Assembly: GCF_025210595.1 (NCBI RefSeq)
Contig: NZ_JAOARH010000013.1
Coordinates: 1-50,156, forward strand
Reading direction: 5' to 3'
Origin: Winogradskyella sp.
Lineage (GTDB): Bacteria > Bacteroidota > Bacteroidia > Flavobacteriales > Flavobacteriaceae
DNA: 50,156 nucleotides
In this document: piece by piece, positions 17,535 to 25,543 of the stretch
Position numbering within the stretch: position 1 is the first letter of the stretch
How the letters are laid out: the number at the start of each line of letters is the position of its first letter
The notes under the pieces: model-generated
Databases searched by the model: none
Told to the model about the DNA's origin: nothing
What the model saw: only the letters and a program-made list of their open reading frames with translations
Made by a program: the position numbers and the translations under genes

Positions 17535-18020
17535 ATGAATTATCAAACAACAGTATCCTTAAAGGATGATGAAAAAGCAAAAGAAAAAAAGAAAGAGAAT
17601 AAAGTTTACGACCAAAAACCAACACCAGCTTTTATTGGAGCTTCTTGGGCAGCTTTGTGTATAGGCATGGTGTCTTATTGTATTGGTTTGTGGAATGCTA
17701 CTATGGAGCTCAATGAGAAGGGCTATTATTTTACAATTTTGCTTTTTGGTTTGTTTTCGGTTATTTCTGTTCAGAAGGCTGTAAGAGACAAATTAGAAAA
17801 CATACAAGTAACCGAAATGTATTATGGAATAAGTTGGTTTACCACAGTAGCTGCAATTGTTTTATTAGTGGTTGGGTTATGGAATGCAGATTTAGAATTA
17901 AGCGAAAAAGGATTTTATGGTATGTCTTTTACATTAAGTCTTTTTTCTGCAATAGCTGTGCAAAAAAACACAAGAGATGTAGCTTATATTGATAAGGAAA
18001 TTGAAACTAAAAAAGACTAA
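17535..18020 (+). CDS. YiaA/YiaB two-helix membrane protein
   Basis: This 161-residue inner-membrane protein consists of two copies of the YiaA/B two-helix domain. Repeat one (~35-85) has GLWNATMELNEKGYYF and SVISVQKAVRD; repeat two (~100-150) has GLWNADLELSEKGFYG and SAIAVQKNTRD. Each has two hydrophobic helices with the acidic ELxEKG turn between. The N-terminal ~25 residues are polar and Lys-rich, so probably cytoplasmic. The E. coli relatives YiaA and YiaB have no established biochemical role. A near-consensus -7 element (CAAATTTG, 17501-17508) lies 26 bases upstream. A strong terminator follows, so this is a single-gene unit. Confidence 0.88.
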   Translation: MNYQTTVSLKDDEKAKEKKKENKVYDQKPTPAFIGASWAALCIGMVSYCIGLWNATMELNEKGYYFTILLFGLFSVISVQKAVRDKLENIQVTEMYYGISWFTTVAAIVLLVVGLWNADLELSEKGFYGMSFTLSLFSAIAVQKNTRDVAYIDKEIETKKD

Positions 18021-18053
18021 AATTAGTTTTGATGATTGGTTAGTTGGTAACCC

Positions 18054-18089
18054 AAAACCTCGCAGATTGGTTTAGAGCTGCGAGGTTTT
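18054..18089 (+). terminator. Terminator after YiaA-like gene
   Basis: AAAACCTCGCAG (18054-18065), a 12-base loop and CTGCGAGGTTTT (18078-18089) form a 12-bp stem ending in four T. The long GC-containing stem strongly suggests an intrinsic terminator. Confidence 0.85.
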
Positions 18090-18113
18090 AAATCAAATTA
18101 TTAAATTAACACT

Positions 18114-19208
18114 ATGAAAAATATGTTCTACATATTATTAATATCGGTATTCTTCTCTTGTAGTAAATATGGTGATGATGGTGATGGAAAAGGTAATTTA
18201 AAGTATCAATTCCTTAAAGAAGAATGCCATAGTAGTACAGATGTTATGAGTTTTTTCTTTCTGCGCCCAGAGAAAACTACTAAATGTTATATGACTTATA
18301 ATGGAGAAAAATTTACTGGTAGCGCAGTTGAATATCATGACAATGGAAAGCTAAAACTTTATGCAGTGTACGATGAAGGGCACGAGAATACAGATTTAAG
18401 AAAGGAATATTTTGATAATGGTCAATTGATTTATGAAAATATTTGGTCTGACGATACAAGAGAGATGAAAGAATACTACAAGAATGGTAATCTGGCATAT
18501 CATAAAAAAGAAAATTTTATGAATCCGTCAAACAATTTTGAAATATCCTATCATGAAAATGGAAAAGAAAAATCGGTAGCAAAAGACGGTAAGTATTTAG
18601 AGTATTTCTATAATGGTTCTCTAAAGCAAGAACGTATAGAGCTTATAGATAATTTTAAGCACGTCCAGTATTTTAAAAATAATCAATTAAAACATAAGGA
18701 AATTATTAATGATACTGTGCATATAAGAGAGTCTTATGCAGAAGATGGGAGTTTAGTCGAAATTTTAGATATGGATTCTAAACACGTAAAATACGATTCC
18801 ATTACAGGTCTTTTGTTGTTAAAAGGGCGTTATCAAAATGGTTCAAAGGTTGGTGAATGGATTTCATACTACGACAATGGTAAGTTAAAGAAAATTGGTA
18901 GTTATTCAGATGGAGTAAAAACAGGAAATCATATTTATTATCATAAGAATGGTGTGCTGAACAAAAGGGTTAATTATCAAGAAGGGATTTTAATAGGTGA
19001 GGTGAAAGAATATTATAATAACGGAAAGCTGAAAGTAAAGATGAGGTATTCAGATGGATTTTTGTTTGGAAAATATTTGGAATATCATGACAACGGAAAA
19101 TTAAAAACCGAAGGTTATTACCAAAGAGGATCCGAAATAGGACTTTTTAAATACTATAACGAAAAAGGAGAATTAGAGTCTGCAGAAACGTTTGGTGATG
19201 AAAAGTAA
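18114..19208 (+). CDS. YwqK/MORN-repeat lipoprotein
   Basis: This 364-residue lipoprotein has signal peptide MKNMFYILLISVFFSC with Cys16. The mature chain is a run of about twelve YwqK-type (MORN variant 2) repeats of ~20-30 residues, each with an aromatic-x-NG-x-L/K core. Examples are HDNGKLK, FDNGQLI, YKNGNLA, YDNGKLK, HKNGVLN, YNNGKLK and EKGELE; the later ones (~250-360) are nearly regular. Such repeats build an extended beta-hairpin surface. Databases label the family 'YwqK toxin-antitoxin', but here there is no toxin gene and the protein is exported. A scaffold or sensing role at the cell surface is more likely (inference). It is followed by a CPBP membrane protein whose ATG overlaps its end by 11 bases, so the pair is likely co-translated. 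Confidence 0.88.
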   Translation: MKNMFYILLISVFFSCSKYGDDGDGKGNLKYQFLKEECHSSTDVMSFFFLRPEKTTKCYMTYNGEKFTGSAVEYHDNGKLKLYAVYDEGHENTDLRKEYFDNGQLIYENIWSDDTREMKEYYKNGNLAYHKKENFMNPSNNFEISYHENGKEKSVAKDGKYLEYFYNGSLKQERIELIDNFKHVQYFKNNQLKHKEIINDTVHIRESYAEDGSLVEILDMDSKHVKYDSITGLLLLKGRYQNGSKVGEWISYYDNGKLKKIGSYSDGVKTGNHIYYHKNGVLNKRVNYQEGILIGEVKEYYNNGKLKVKMRYSDGFLFGKYLEYHDNGKLKTEGYYQRGSEIGLFKYYNEKGELESAETFGDEK

Positions 19209-19890
19209 ACTAACATCTTATTTAATTCAGTATTCCAATTTAAAGCTGATAAGGCCAATCTCAGATAAAGTGAGGTTATTGGAAATTTGTGGTGTAGTAC
19301 TCACTGGAATAGGAAAATTTGTATTTATGGACTATCTTAATTGGAGGCTTCCATTTGTAATTGTAGCCATTCTGATTTGGGCTTTTTATGTGGTTTATCG
19401 TTACAAAAAGGATAAAAATGTGCTTAAGGATTGGGGTTTTAGATGGGATAATTTTAAATCTGTAATGCGATTAATGTTACCATTTGCAATAATTTCAATT
19501 TTATCATTCTTTATAATTGGTTATGCGCAAGGCACAATTAATCTTACATGGCATATTGTTCCATTGTTAATCACTTACCCTATTTGGGGAAGTGTTCAAC
19601 AATTTTTAACTATAGGATTATTGGCGGGAAACCTTAAGGATTTAAAGAGAATAAGGCTAAACAAAACCTTTGTGATTTTGGTGACAGCAGTATTCTTTTC
19701 TGTAGTGCATTATCCATCTGTTTGGCTAATGGTTGGAACATTTATTCTTGCATTATTCTATGGATATATTTATTTAAAATCTAAAAATATTTATGTTCTT
19801 GGTTTATTTCATGGATGGTTGGGTGCTTTGTTTTATTACACGGTTGTTAATCAAGACCCTTTTGCAGATGTTTTTTTGAAGTATTTGTAG
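19198..19890 (+). CDS. CPBP-family membrane protein lacking the EE catalytic pair
   Basis: This is a ~230-residue polytopic protein (six to eight hydrophobic helices) of the CPBP/ABI (Rce1-like) intramembrane protease family. Motif 2, FFSVVHYP, and motif 3, GLFHGWLGALFY, are clear. At motif 1, where the protease normally has EExxxR, the sequence is WGSVQQFLTIG, so both catalytic glutamates are glutamine. Other CPBP subgroups appear to share a QQ form, so this may be a stable non-proteolytic or alternative-mechanism lineage. TTG 19192 and GTG 19195 are in frame, but ATG 19198 is preferred. It overlaps the YwqK lipoprotein gene by 11 bases. The tight coupling suggests the two act together at the membrane (inference). 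A hairpin terminator follows. Confidence 0.83.
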   Translation: MKSKLTSYLIQYSNLKLIRPISDKVRLLEICGVVLTGIGKFVFMDYLNWRLPFVIVAILIWAFYVVYRYKKDKNVLKDWGFRWDNFKSVMRLMLPFAIISILSFFIIGYAQGTINLTWHIVPLLITYPIWGSVQQFLTIGLLAGNLKDLKRIRLNKTFVILVTAVFFSVVHYPSVWLMVGTFILALFYGYIYLKSKNIYVLGLFHGWLGALFYYTVVNQDPFADVFLKYL

Positions 19891-19940
19891 TGTTCATTTT
19901 ATAGAGTATTATTTACTAATAGATAAGGTTTTAAAACTAA

Positions 19941-19970
19941 AAAAGGCTTCAAAATTAATTGAAGCCTTTT
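19941..19970. terminator. Bidirectional terminator between CPBP gene and metalloprotease gene
   Basis: AAAAGGCTTCAA (19941-19952), loop AATTAA and TTGAAGCCTTTT (19959-19970) form a 12-bp perfect stem. The end carries T on either strand. It lies between two converging genes and can serve both. Confidence 0.82.
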
Positions 19971-19995
19971 AACCCTAATGAGCTATTATACTACA

Positions 19996-22488
19996 TTAGT
20001 TCTTAGGATCTAAAATATCGTTAATACGTTCTATAGCATCAGCTATGTGAATTCTGCTAATAGCATCACCACCACGAGCAGATCTTAACTGACTACGTAA
20101 TGTTTTTAGCTCTGCTCTTACTATGGCTCTAATATCTGACTGACTAGTGTTTACAGCAGTAGATTTTCTATAACCGCCAAAATCAGGACCTTTTGTTTGA
20201 TTTTTAGCAGTCATTAAATATGCTAATCTATCAATATGAGCACGTTGTAAGTTACGTCTGTAAGTATCAATTTTTTTACCTGTACGTAACTCGCTCCATA
20301 CACCTCTACGAATATCACGCATCATGTCTGTTAAGGCATAAGCTTTATTGTCGTATGTATAAGCTTCAGTTAAGCGTTGCATTTTACCTAAGCTTAAGAT
20401 GTTGTTTAATGTTCTAGCTTGTAATCCGCGAATACGCTCAACAGAACCAGAATACTCTATACGATCAAAGATGTTCTTATCAATTAACCACTTTGGCGTT
20501 GAAAATAAATGATCTTGTATAAATTGCATAGCTTCTTTTTGATGTGCTTTTGGTACTGGAGTATAAACTACACCATCTTGTTCAGAAGTTTTATAATGCT
20601 CATACACACCTCCAATGTTGTTAGAAACATGTCCCATATAACGATTAAACTGAGATACAACATGACCATACATTTCTTGTAAATCATCATAATCTTCTCC
20701 AGCTTCAGTAGTCCATTCAATTAAGTTAGGAACGATACGTTTAAGGTTTTTAATACCATACTCGCTAGCAAGCATAGCATTATCACCTAAATCTTCTGTT
20801 TGTGAACTAGGATCGTGTACATCACCTACTTGTTGGTGTCCAAAACGATACATTGGGTCACCAGCATGCGCAGTAATCCATTGGTTTAATGTTTCTTTTT
20901 CTTCTTCTGCAGTTTTGTCTAAAATAGGTTTGTAACCCCAAGCTATAGAGTATTTATCATAAACACCAATGTTTGGCATTAAAGCAACACCTTCATCACC
21001 AGGTTGTGCTACATAGTTAAAACGCGCATAATCCATTATAGATGGTGCAGTACCATATTTTTGAGTAAAAGCAGCGTTACGAAGATCTTCTACTTTATAT
21101 GCACAAGAACTTCCCATATTATGAGGTAATCCAAGGGTATGACCTACTTCGTGAGCAGATACAAAACGAATTAAGCGTCCCATAACTTCATCTTTAAATT
21201 CTGGGCTTTGTGCTTCAGGATTTATAGCTGCAGTCTGTACAAAGAACCATCCTCTTAGAAGCGACATTACATTATGATACCAGTTGATATCACTTTCTAA
21301 AATTTCACCAGTTCTTGGATCACTAACATGAGGTCCATTAGCATTTGGAATCGGAGACGCTAAGTATCTTACTACAGAATAGCGAACATCTTCTGGAGTC
21401 CATTCAGGATCTTCTTCAACAGATGGAGGATCTTTAGCTATAATAGCATCTTTAAATCCAGCAGCTTCAAAAGCAACTTGCCAATCTTCAATACCTTGCT
21501 TAATATATTTTCTCCATTTTTTTGGAGTAGCTCTGTCTATGTAATAAACAATCTGTTTTTTAGGTACAACTAATTCGCCACGTTTAAATTTTTCAATATC
21601 TTCATCTTTAACCTCTAATCTCCAACGATCTAAATAAGTTAATGACTTACTTCTTTGGTCTTCTAAGCCATAATCTGTTGTACTGCTTGTAAACCAACCC
21701 ACACGCTCATCAAAATAGCGTCGTTTCATTGGGTTTTCTGGTAATAAGATCATTGAGTTGTTAATCTCAATAGAAATACTTCCTGTACTCCAATTAGATG
21801 GAGGTGAGCCAGCTGCATAAGTTTTTACATGACGCGCTTCAATATTTCTAGGGTAACTCTTTATGTTTTCTATAAACGATTTGTCGTTTTCTAATCTTGA
21901 AACTTTGTAAGGTCTTCTTCTAAACTGAGGTAAGCCTAAAGATTTTACATCTTTGCTAAATAAAGGCGTAGCATCTATAACAGTACTTGTAGAATCTTTA
22001 CTGTAAGCTTTAATAGGAAAAGTGAACAATACAGGCTCAAAATTAGAATTCTTAACAGCTTCATTTACTGGTAAAGAATCTGCAGCAGTAACATTATAAG
22101 AAACAACACGTAATATTACTTTCTTTCCTTTTCTTTCCCAACGTAAAACCTGTTCGTTTTGTTTGCCACCACCAAAACCAAGTCCGCTTGCAGTTTTAGA
22201 AATACGCGTAACCATAAGCATTTCTCTATTAAATAGAGAGTCTGGTATTTCGTAATAAAATTTATCATTTACCGTGTGTACCGTAAATAATCCAGCGTCA
22301 CTTTTAGCGTCTTTGGTAATAACTTTGTTGTAAGGTTTTGGGTCATTTTTTCCTGGTTTTTTACCAGGTGGTTTTGCCATAGCTGTGGCATCAGTTTTTT
22401 TTGATTTACTTGCCTTTTTAGCTGTAGAACACGAAAATGCTAAAAACGCAGAAGCTACAAGGAGTAGCTTAAAGGATATTTGTTTCAC
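19996..22488 (-). CDS. Large zinc-dependent metalloprotease lipoprotein (DUF5117/DUF5118 type)
   Basis: This 830-residue lipoprotein has signal plus lipobox LAFSC (Cys20). A Lys/Pro-rich linker is followed by a DUF5118-like N-terminal segment, a DUF5117-like beta-rich region (~60-400), and a metzincin-like catalytic part with AHEVGHTLGLPHNMG. In it His446, His450 and His456 fit the HExxHxxGxxH zinc motif, with Glu447 as catalytic base. MDYARFNY ~40 residues later is a plausible Met-turn. The C-terminal ~250 residues are helical. The translation start is GTG. This family is widespread in Bacteroidota; substrates are unknown, and the protein is expected in the periplasm or on the outer membrane. 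It forms a single transcript, separated from the cytochrome gene by 94 bases. Confidence 0.9.
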   Translation of the reverse strand: MKQISFKLLLVASAFLAFSCSTAKKASKSKKTDATAMAKPPGKKPGKNDPKPYNKVITKDAKSDAGLFTVHTVNDKFYYEIPDSLFNREMLMVTRISKTASGLGFGGGKQNEQVLRWERKGKKVILRVVSYNVTAADSLPVNEAVKNSNFEPVLFTFPIKAYSKDSTSTVIDATPLFSKDVKSLGLPQFRRRPYKVSRLENDKSFIENIKSYPRNIEARHVKTYAAGSPPSNWSTGSISIEINNSMILLPENPMKRRYFDERVGWFTSSTTDYGLEDQRSKSLTYLDRWRLEVKDEDIEKFKRGELVVPKKQIVYYIDRATPKKWRKYIKQGIEDWQVAFEAAGFKDAIIAKDPPSVEEDPEWTPEDVRYSVVRYLASPIPNANGPHVSDPRTGEILESDINWYHNVMSLLRGWFFVQTAAINPEAQSPEFKDEVMGRLIRFVSAHEVGHTLGLPHNMGSSCAYKVEDLRNAAFTQKYGTAPSIMDYARFNYVAQPGDEGVALMPNIGVYDKYSIAWGYKPILDKTAEEEKETLNQWITAHAGDPMYRFGHQQVGDVHDPSSQTEDLGDNAMLASEYGIKNLKRIVPNLIEWTTEAGEDYDDLQEMYGHVVSQFNRYMGHVSNNIGGVYEHYKTSEQDGVVYTPVPKAHQKEAMQFIQDHLFSTPKWLIDKNIFDRIEYSGSVERIRGLQARTLNNILSLGKMQRLTEAYTYDNKAYALTDMMRDIRRGVWSELRTGKKIDTYRRNLQRAHIDRLAYLMTAKNQTKGPDFGGYRKSTAVNTSQSDIRAIVRAELKTLRSQLRSARGGDAISRIHIADAIERINDILDPKN

Positions 22489-22582
22489 TTTGCGTTGGTT
22501 TTAATAAAATTCGCATGAAAATACGTATTCTGTTAAGAATCATTAAAAACTAAACCGACTTTAGTATTTCTTTAACGTAAGA

Positions 22583-23836
22583 TTATTCTAATGTATCTAG
22601 ATAATCTCGTATTAAAGCTACACCTTCGTCATGTAACATAGTTGTACCAATAAAAGGCATACTAAAACCTTCATTGTATTCTGAAACTCTAAGTCGAATA
22701 CTCAACTTTCTTTCTATTATTTGAGAATCTTCAAGTGAAGTTTCGTACGCTAAACGCAATGTAGATGCATCATCGCAATCTCCGCCTTCTATATGACAGT
22801 GTGCACAATTAATATCAAAATACGACCTTGTTCTAGATTCTAAAGATTGTGTAGTGTCTTCCCAATTTACCATAGTAGAAATTTCAGAGCTACTAGATAC
22901 ACCACTTAAGTTTTGAGTATTTATAAAATCATCTATTTGATTTATGCCATCAACTATAAAGTTCATATTTCTTAGTTTTGGTCCAATTGGTGTGGCTATA
23001 TTATCTGTATTATGGCAAGTAAAACAATCCATATTAGAAGGTATTTGGTAATCTATAGTATTTGTTACTCCTTCCGCATCTGTCCAAGTAACAGGCACAA
23101 TACTACCTCCTAAATCTAAAACAGCTTCAGTTTGCTCTGCATTCCATTTATAATCACCTGTTTCCCATTCACCATTAATTTTTATAAGTACTCGTGTTTC
23201 AATAATTATTTTTCCTAGAGATAAATCTTGTTCATTGATGTTGTAATAAAAAGTTTTTGCAATAACTGTATTGTCAGGAAAAATAGGTAATCCATCACCA
23301 TTATATTGCATTGTAGTATTTTCAGGTAGTGCAATTAAGCGTTGTTTGTGAGCGTAATCTGTAAATAATTCATTGTTGAGGTCGTATTTTAAAGCACGTG
23401 AAGAAATATTTAAATCGCTTAAATCACCAGTATACAGGTTTAATTGAGAAAGGATAGGTCTAAATTCTGGTACAATAGGTAATGTTTCAGTTGTAAAACT
23501 ATAAACGTCTGTAAATAGGCTAGTGTTATTTGTAGAACAAACGGCTTGAACATAAACATCGTAAGTTGTTGAAGGTTCTAGGTTAGATAAATTAGTCGAT
23601 GTTGTGGTTTCAGTTACTGTAGTTCCAGAGCCTAATACAAAACCCGAAATTCCATATTCTAGAACATATGTGCTTTCTTCGTTAGTGTCAGCCCAACTTA
23701 CAGTTGCTGACGATGTAGTAATATTATTTACTTGAACATTTGTGACTTCTACGCATGCATCTATAGTGTCGTCATCATCGCTTCCACAAGAAAAAACAAT
23801 AAGAAATAATACGAATAAAAATGTGATTTTTTTCAT
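22583..23836 (-). CDS. FN3-diheme c-type cytochrome lipoprotein (SO2930-like)
   Basis: This 417-residue lipoprotein has signal MKKITFLFVLFLIVFSC, whose Cys starts an Asp-rich mature end (GSDDDD). A fibronectin type III module (~30-118) is followed by a region like the SO2930 family of diheme cytochromes, with two haem sites: CFTCH (~271-275) and CAHCH (~344-348). SMPFIGTTMLHDEG near the end contains a Met that could be an axial ligand. ATG 23836 is chosen over the upstream in-frame ATG 23860 because it gives a normal lipoprotein signal. It would act in periplasmic or cell-surface electron transfer. The FN3-cytochrome fusion is unusual-looking and may mediate surface attachment. No partner oxidoreductase is adjacent. 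Confidence in haem binding is high, in function low. Confidence 0.85.
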   Translation of the reverse strand: MKKITFLFVLFLIVFSCGSDDDDTIDACVEVTNVQVNNITTSSATVSWADTNEESTYVLEYGISGFVLGSGTTVTETTTSTNLSNLEPSTTYDVYVQAVCSTNNTSLFTDVYSFTTETLPIVPEFRPILSQLNLYTGDLSDLNISSRALKYDLNNELFTDYAHKQRLIALPENTTMQYNGDGLPIFPDNTVIAKTFYYNINEQDLSLGKIIIETRVLIKINGEWETGDYKWNAEQTEAVLDLGGSIVPVTWTDAEGVTNTIDYQIPSNMDCFTCHNTDNIATPIGPKLRNMNFIVDGINQIDDFINTQNLSGVSSSSEISTMVNWEDTTQSLESRTRSYFDINCAHCHIEGGDCDDASTLRLAYETSLEDSQIIERKLSIRLRVSEYNEGFSMPFIGTTMLHDEGVALIRDYLDTLE

Positions 23837-24059
23837 TTTAGGAATAAGTATCTGATTCATAGCGCTTGTGAAAATAATAAAAATGAATAGAATAACAAAT
23901 GGGCTAAAGAAATGTATATTGAGTTTAAATAATAAAAATAAAGTTTACCAAGGGTAATGGATGGCTGTTCCATCTAAAAAAGAGTGTGGTTTAAATTAGA
24001 TAAGATTAGAAATTATACAATAGATATTTTTTTATTTTTAGCTTTAAATACGAAGAGTT

Positions 24060-25463
24060 ATGTTTTTTATAATATATGGTTTTCGGGATAACAAGCTAAA
24101 AAGCAAACCAGTTAAGGGGAATACCGTTTGCGGTAAATGTAATAGTGTAGAATCTTTTGATGTAAAAGGAACTGCAAGTTATTTTTATTTGTTTTGGATA
24201 CCGATAATTCCTCTTGGAAAAATTATTGAGTTTACTTGTAGGCGTTGTGGTCAGCACCATTATAAAAAGACAGCATCAAAGTTGTTATTAGACAATTATA
24301 AAAAAGACCCTTTAAGAAGACCTTGGTGGCATTTTGTTTTTTTGATTCTTGTGGTTTATCAAGTTGTAAACTTATTGGGTTATTTGGCTTATAGTGGTGT
24401 TGATTCAATCATTGAGGAAAGTAAAAGAAATACGAAAATAGAGCAAGATAAGGATGAACAAGATTTTAACATTAGTCAATTAAAGACAGCCTTAAATAAT
24501 GCAAATGAAGCACCAATCTTTAATAAGGATTCGATTTCATACCTGTTAAATAAAGAACTTAATATGAAAGATTTTGGGCTTGATAAAAGTAATATTAGTT
24601 TTTATTCTGAGATTAAAAACAACAAGGTATTGACGCTATTCAATATTAAAGATTTTAATGCTCTAGATGAGTCTGATAAAATGTTGTTTTTAAAGTCTAT
24701 AAGAGATATTATAAACAAATCTTACCCAAAGCAATCATTTTTAGTTTCAATAGGTATTGATGATGGTGAACAATTAGTTGTCTCAACAAATAATAACGAT
24801 TTGGTAGTGTATAATGATGATGGAAATTATGAACATTACGATTATCCATTAAAAGATTTTTATGAGAATGATAGTGTGCCAAAGTTTCTTTTAAATGCAC
24901 AACTAAGACATTATAGATTCTTATATGAATATGAGGGCAAATCGTCTAATAAAACTGAGTTAGATACTACCAAGCTTATTAATGTTTGGAATAAGATTAA
25001 TAACAAGTATAAGTTTAAGTATAAAGGAAAAATAAAACCATTGCCCCAAAGAGTGTATTTAACTTCTTCTGAAATTTTACTGCCAGATGATTTAAGGTTC
25101 TTTTTTAAATATCAAAATCTTAATGGGCCATTTAATAAGTTAGATAAATTAGAAGTGCGTTTAAGAGAAATGAATCTGCAATTTTACCGTACACCTCTAT
25201 CAAGTTTAACCAATGAGAAATATGGAGATAAATCTAAGAGAATAATGCCAGTTGCTGTATCACCAAGATGGCTGCCTTTTTATGAAGATTACACCTATAG
25301 ATATGCTATGGATATGTTACCAGATGAAAATGGTTATATAGGTCAAATTATACAACTTGGACAAAATGGTGAGCCTAATAAGTTTATAGCAAAAGATTTA
25401 GTGAGTTTCCTTGAGCTGTATTTAAATGAAAAAGTTCCAACCAATGTTGGTGATTGGAACTAA
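24060..25463 (+). CDS. Zinc-ribbon membrane protein of unknown function
   Basis: This is a 467-residue protein. Residues 22-64 form a zinc ribbon with Cys24, Cys27, Cys60 and Cys63, interrupted by a hydrophobic, Trp/Pro-containing segment (YFYLFWIPIIPLGK) as in the zinc-ribbon family of small membrane proteins. A single strong membrane helix follows at ~91-112. The remaining ~350 residues are soluble and charged, with an acidic coiled stretch at ~120-145 and no motif I recognise. In flavobacteria such proteins occur as isolated genes. It has 200 bases of upstream sequence and converges on lysS with no obvious terminator between. The zinc ribbon is well supported; the rest is unassigned. Confidence 0.75.
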   Translation: MFFIIYGFRDNKLKSKPVKGNTVCGKCNSVESFDVKGTASYFYLFWIPIIPLGKIIEFTCRRCGQHHYKKTASKLLLDNYKKDPLRRPWWHFVFLILVVYQVVNLLGYLAYSGVDSIIEESKRNTKIEQDKDEQDFNISQLKTALNNANEAPIFNKDSISYLLNKELNMKDFGLDKSNISFYSEIKNNKVLTLFNIKDFNALDESDKMLFLKSIRDIINKSYPKQSFLVSIGIDDGEQLVVSTNNNDLVVYNDDGNYEHYDYPLKDFYENDSVPKFLLNAQLRHYRFLYEYEGKSSNKTELDTTKLINVWNKINNKYKFKYKGKIKPLPQRVYLTSSEILLPDDLRFFFKYQNLNGPFNKLDKLEVRLREMNLQFYRTPLSSLTNEKYGDKSKRIMPVAVSPRWLPFYEDYTYRYAMDMLPDENGYIGQIIQLGQNGEPNKFIAKDLVSFLELYLNEKVPTNVGDWN

Positions 25464-25543
25464 ATACTTCTTTTAAATGTTTTGTTTTCTATAAACTTAA
25501 CAAGCTGATGGCAATATATGACTTAAAGGATTTGTTTGCGAGA

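Noticed and set aside
18114-19208. Labelling the YwqK-repeat lipoprotein as an antitoxin
   Set aside because: There is no toxin gene beside it and it carries a lipoprotein signal, so the database name would mislead.
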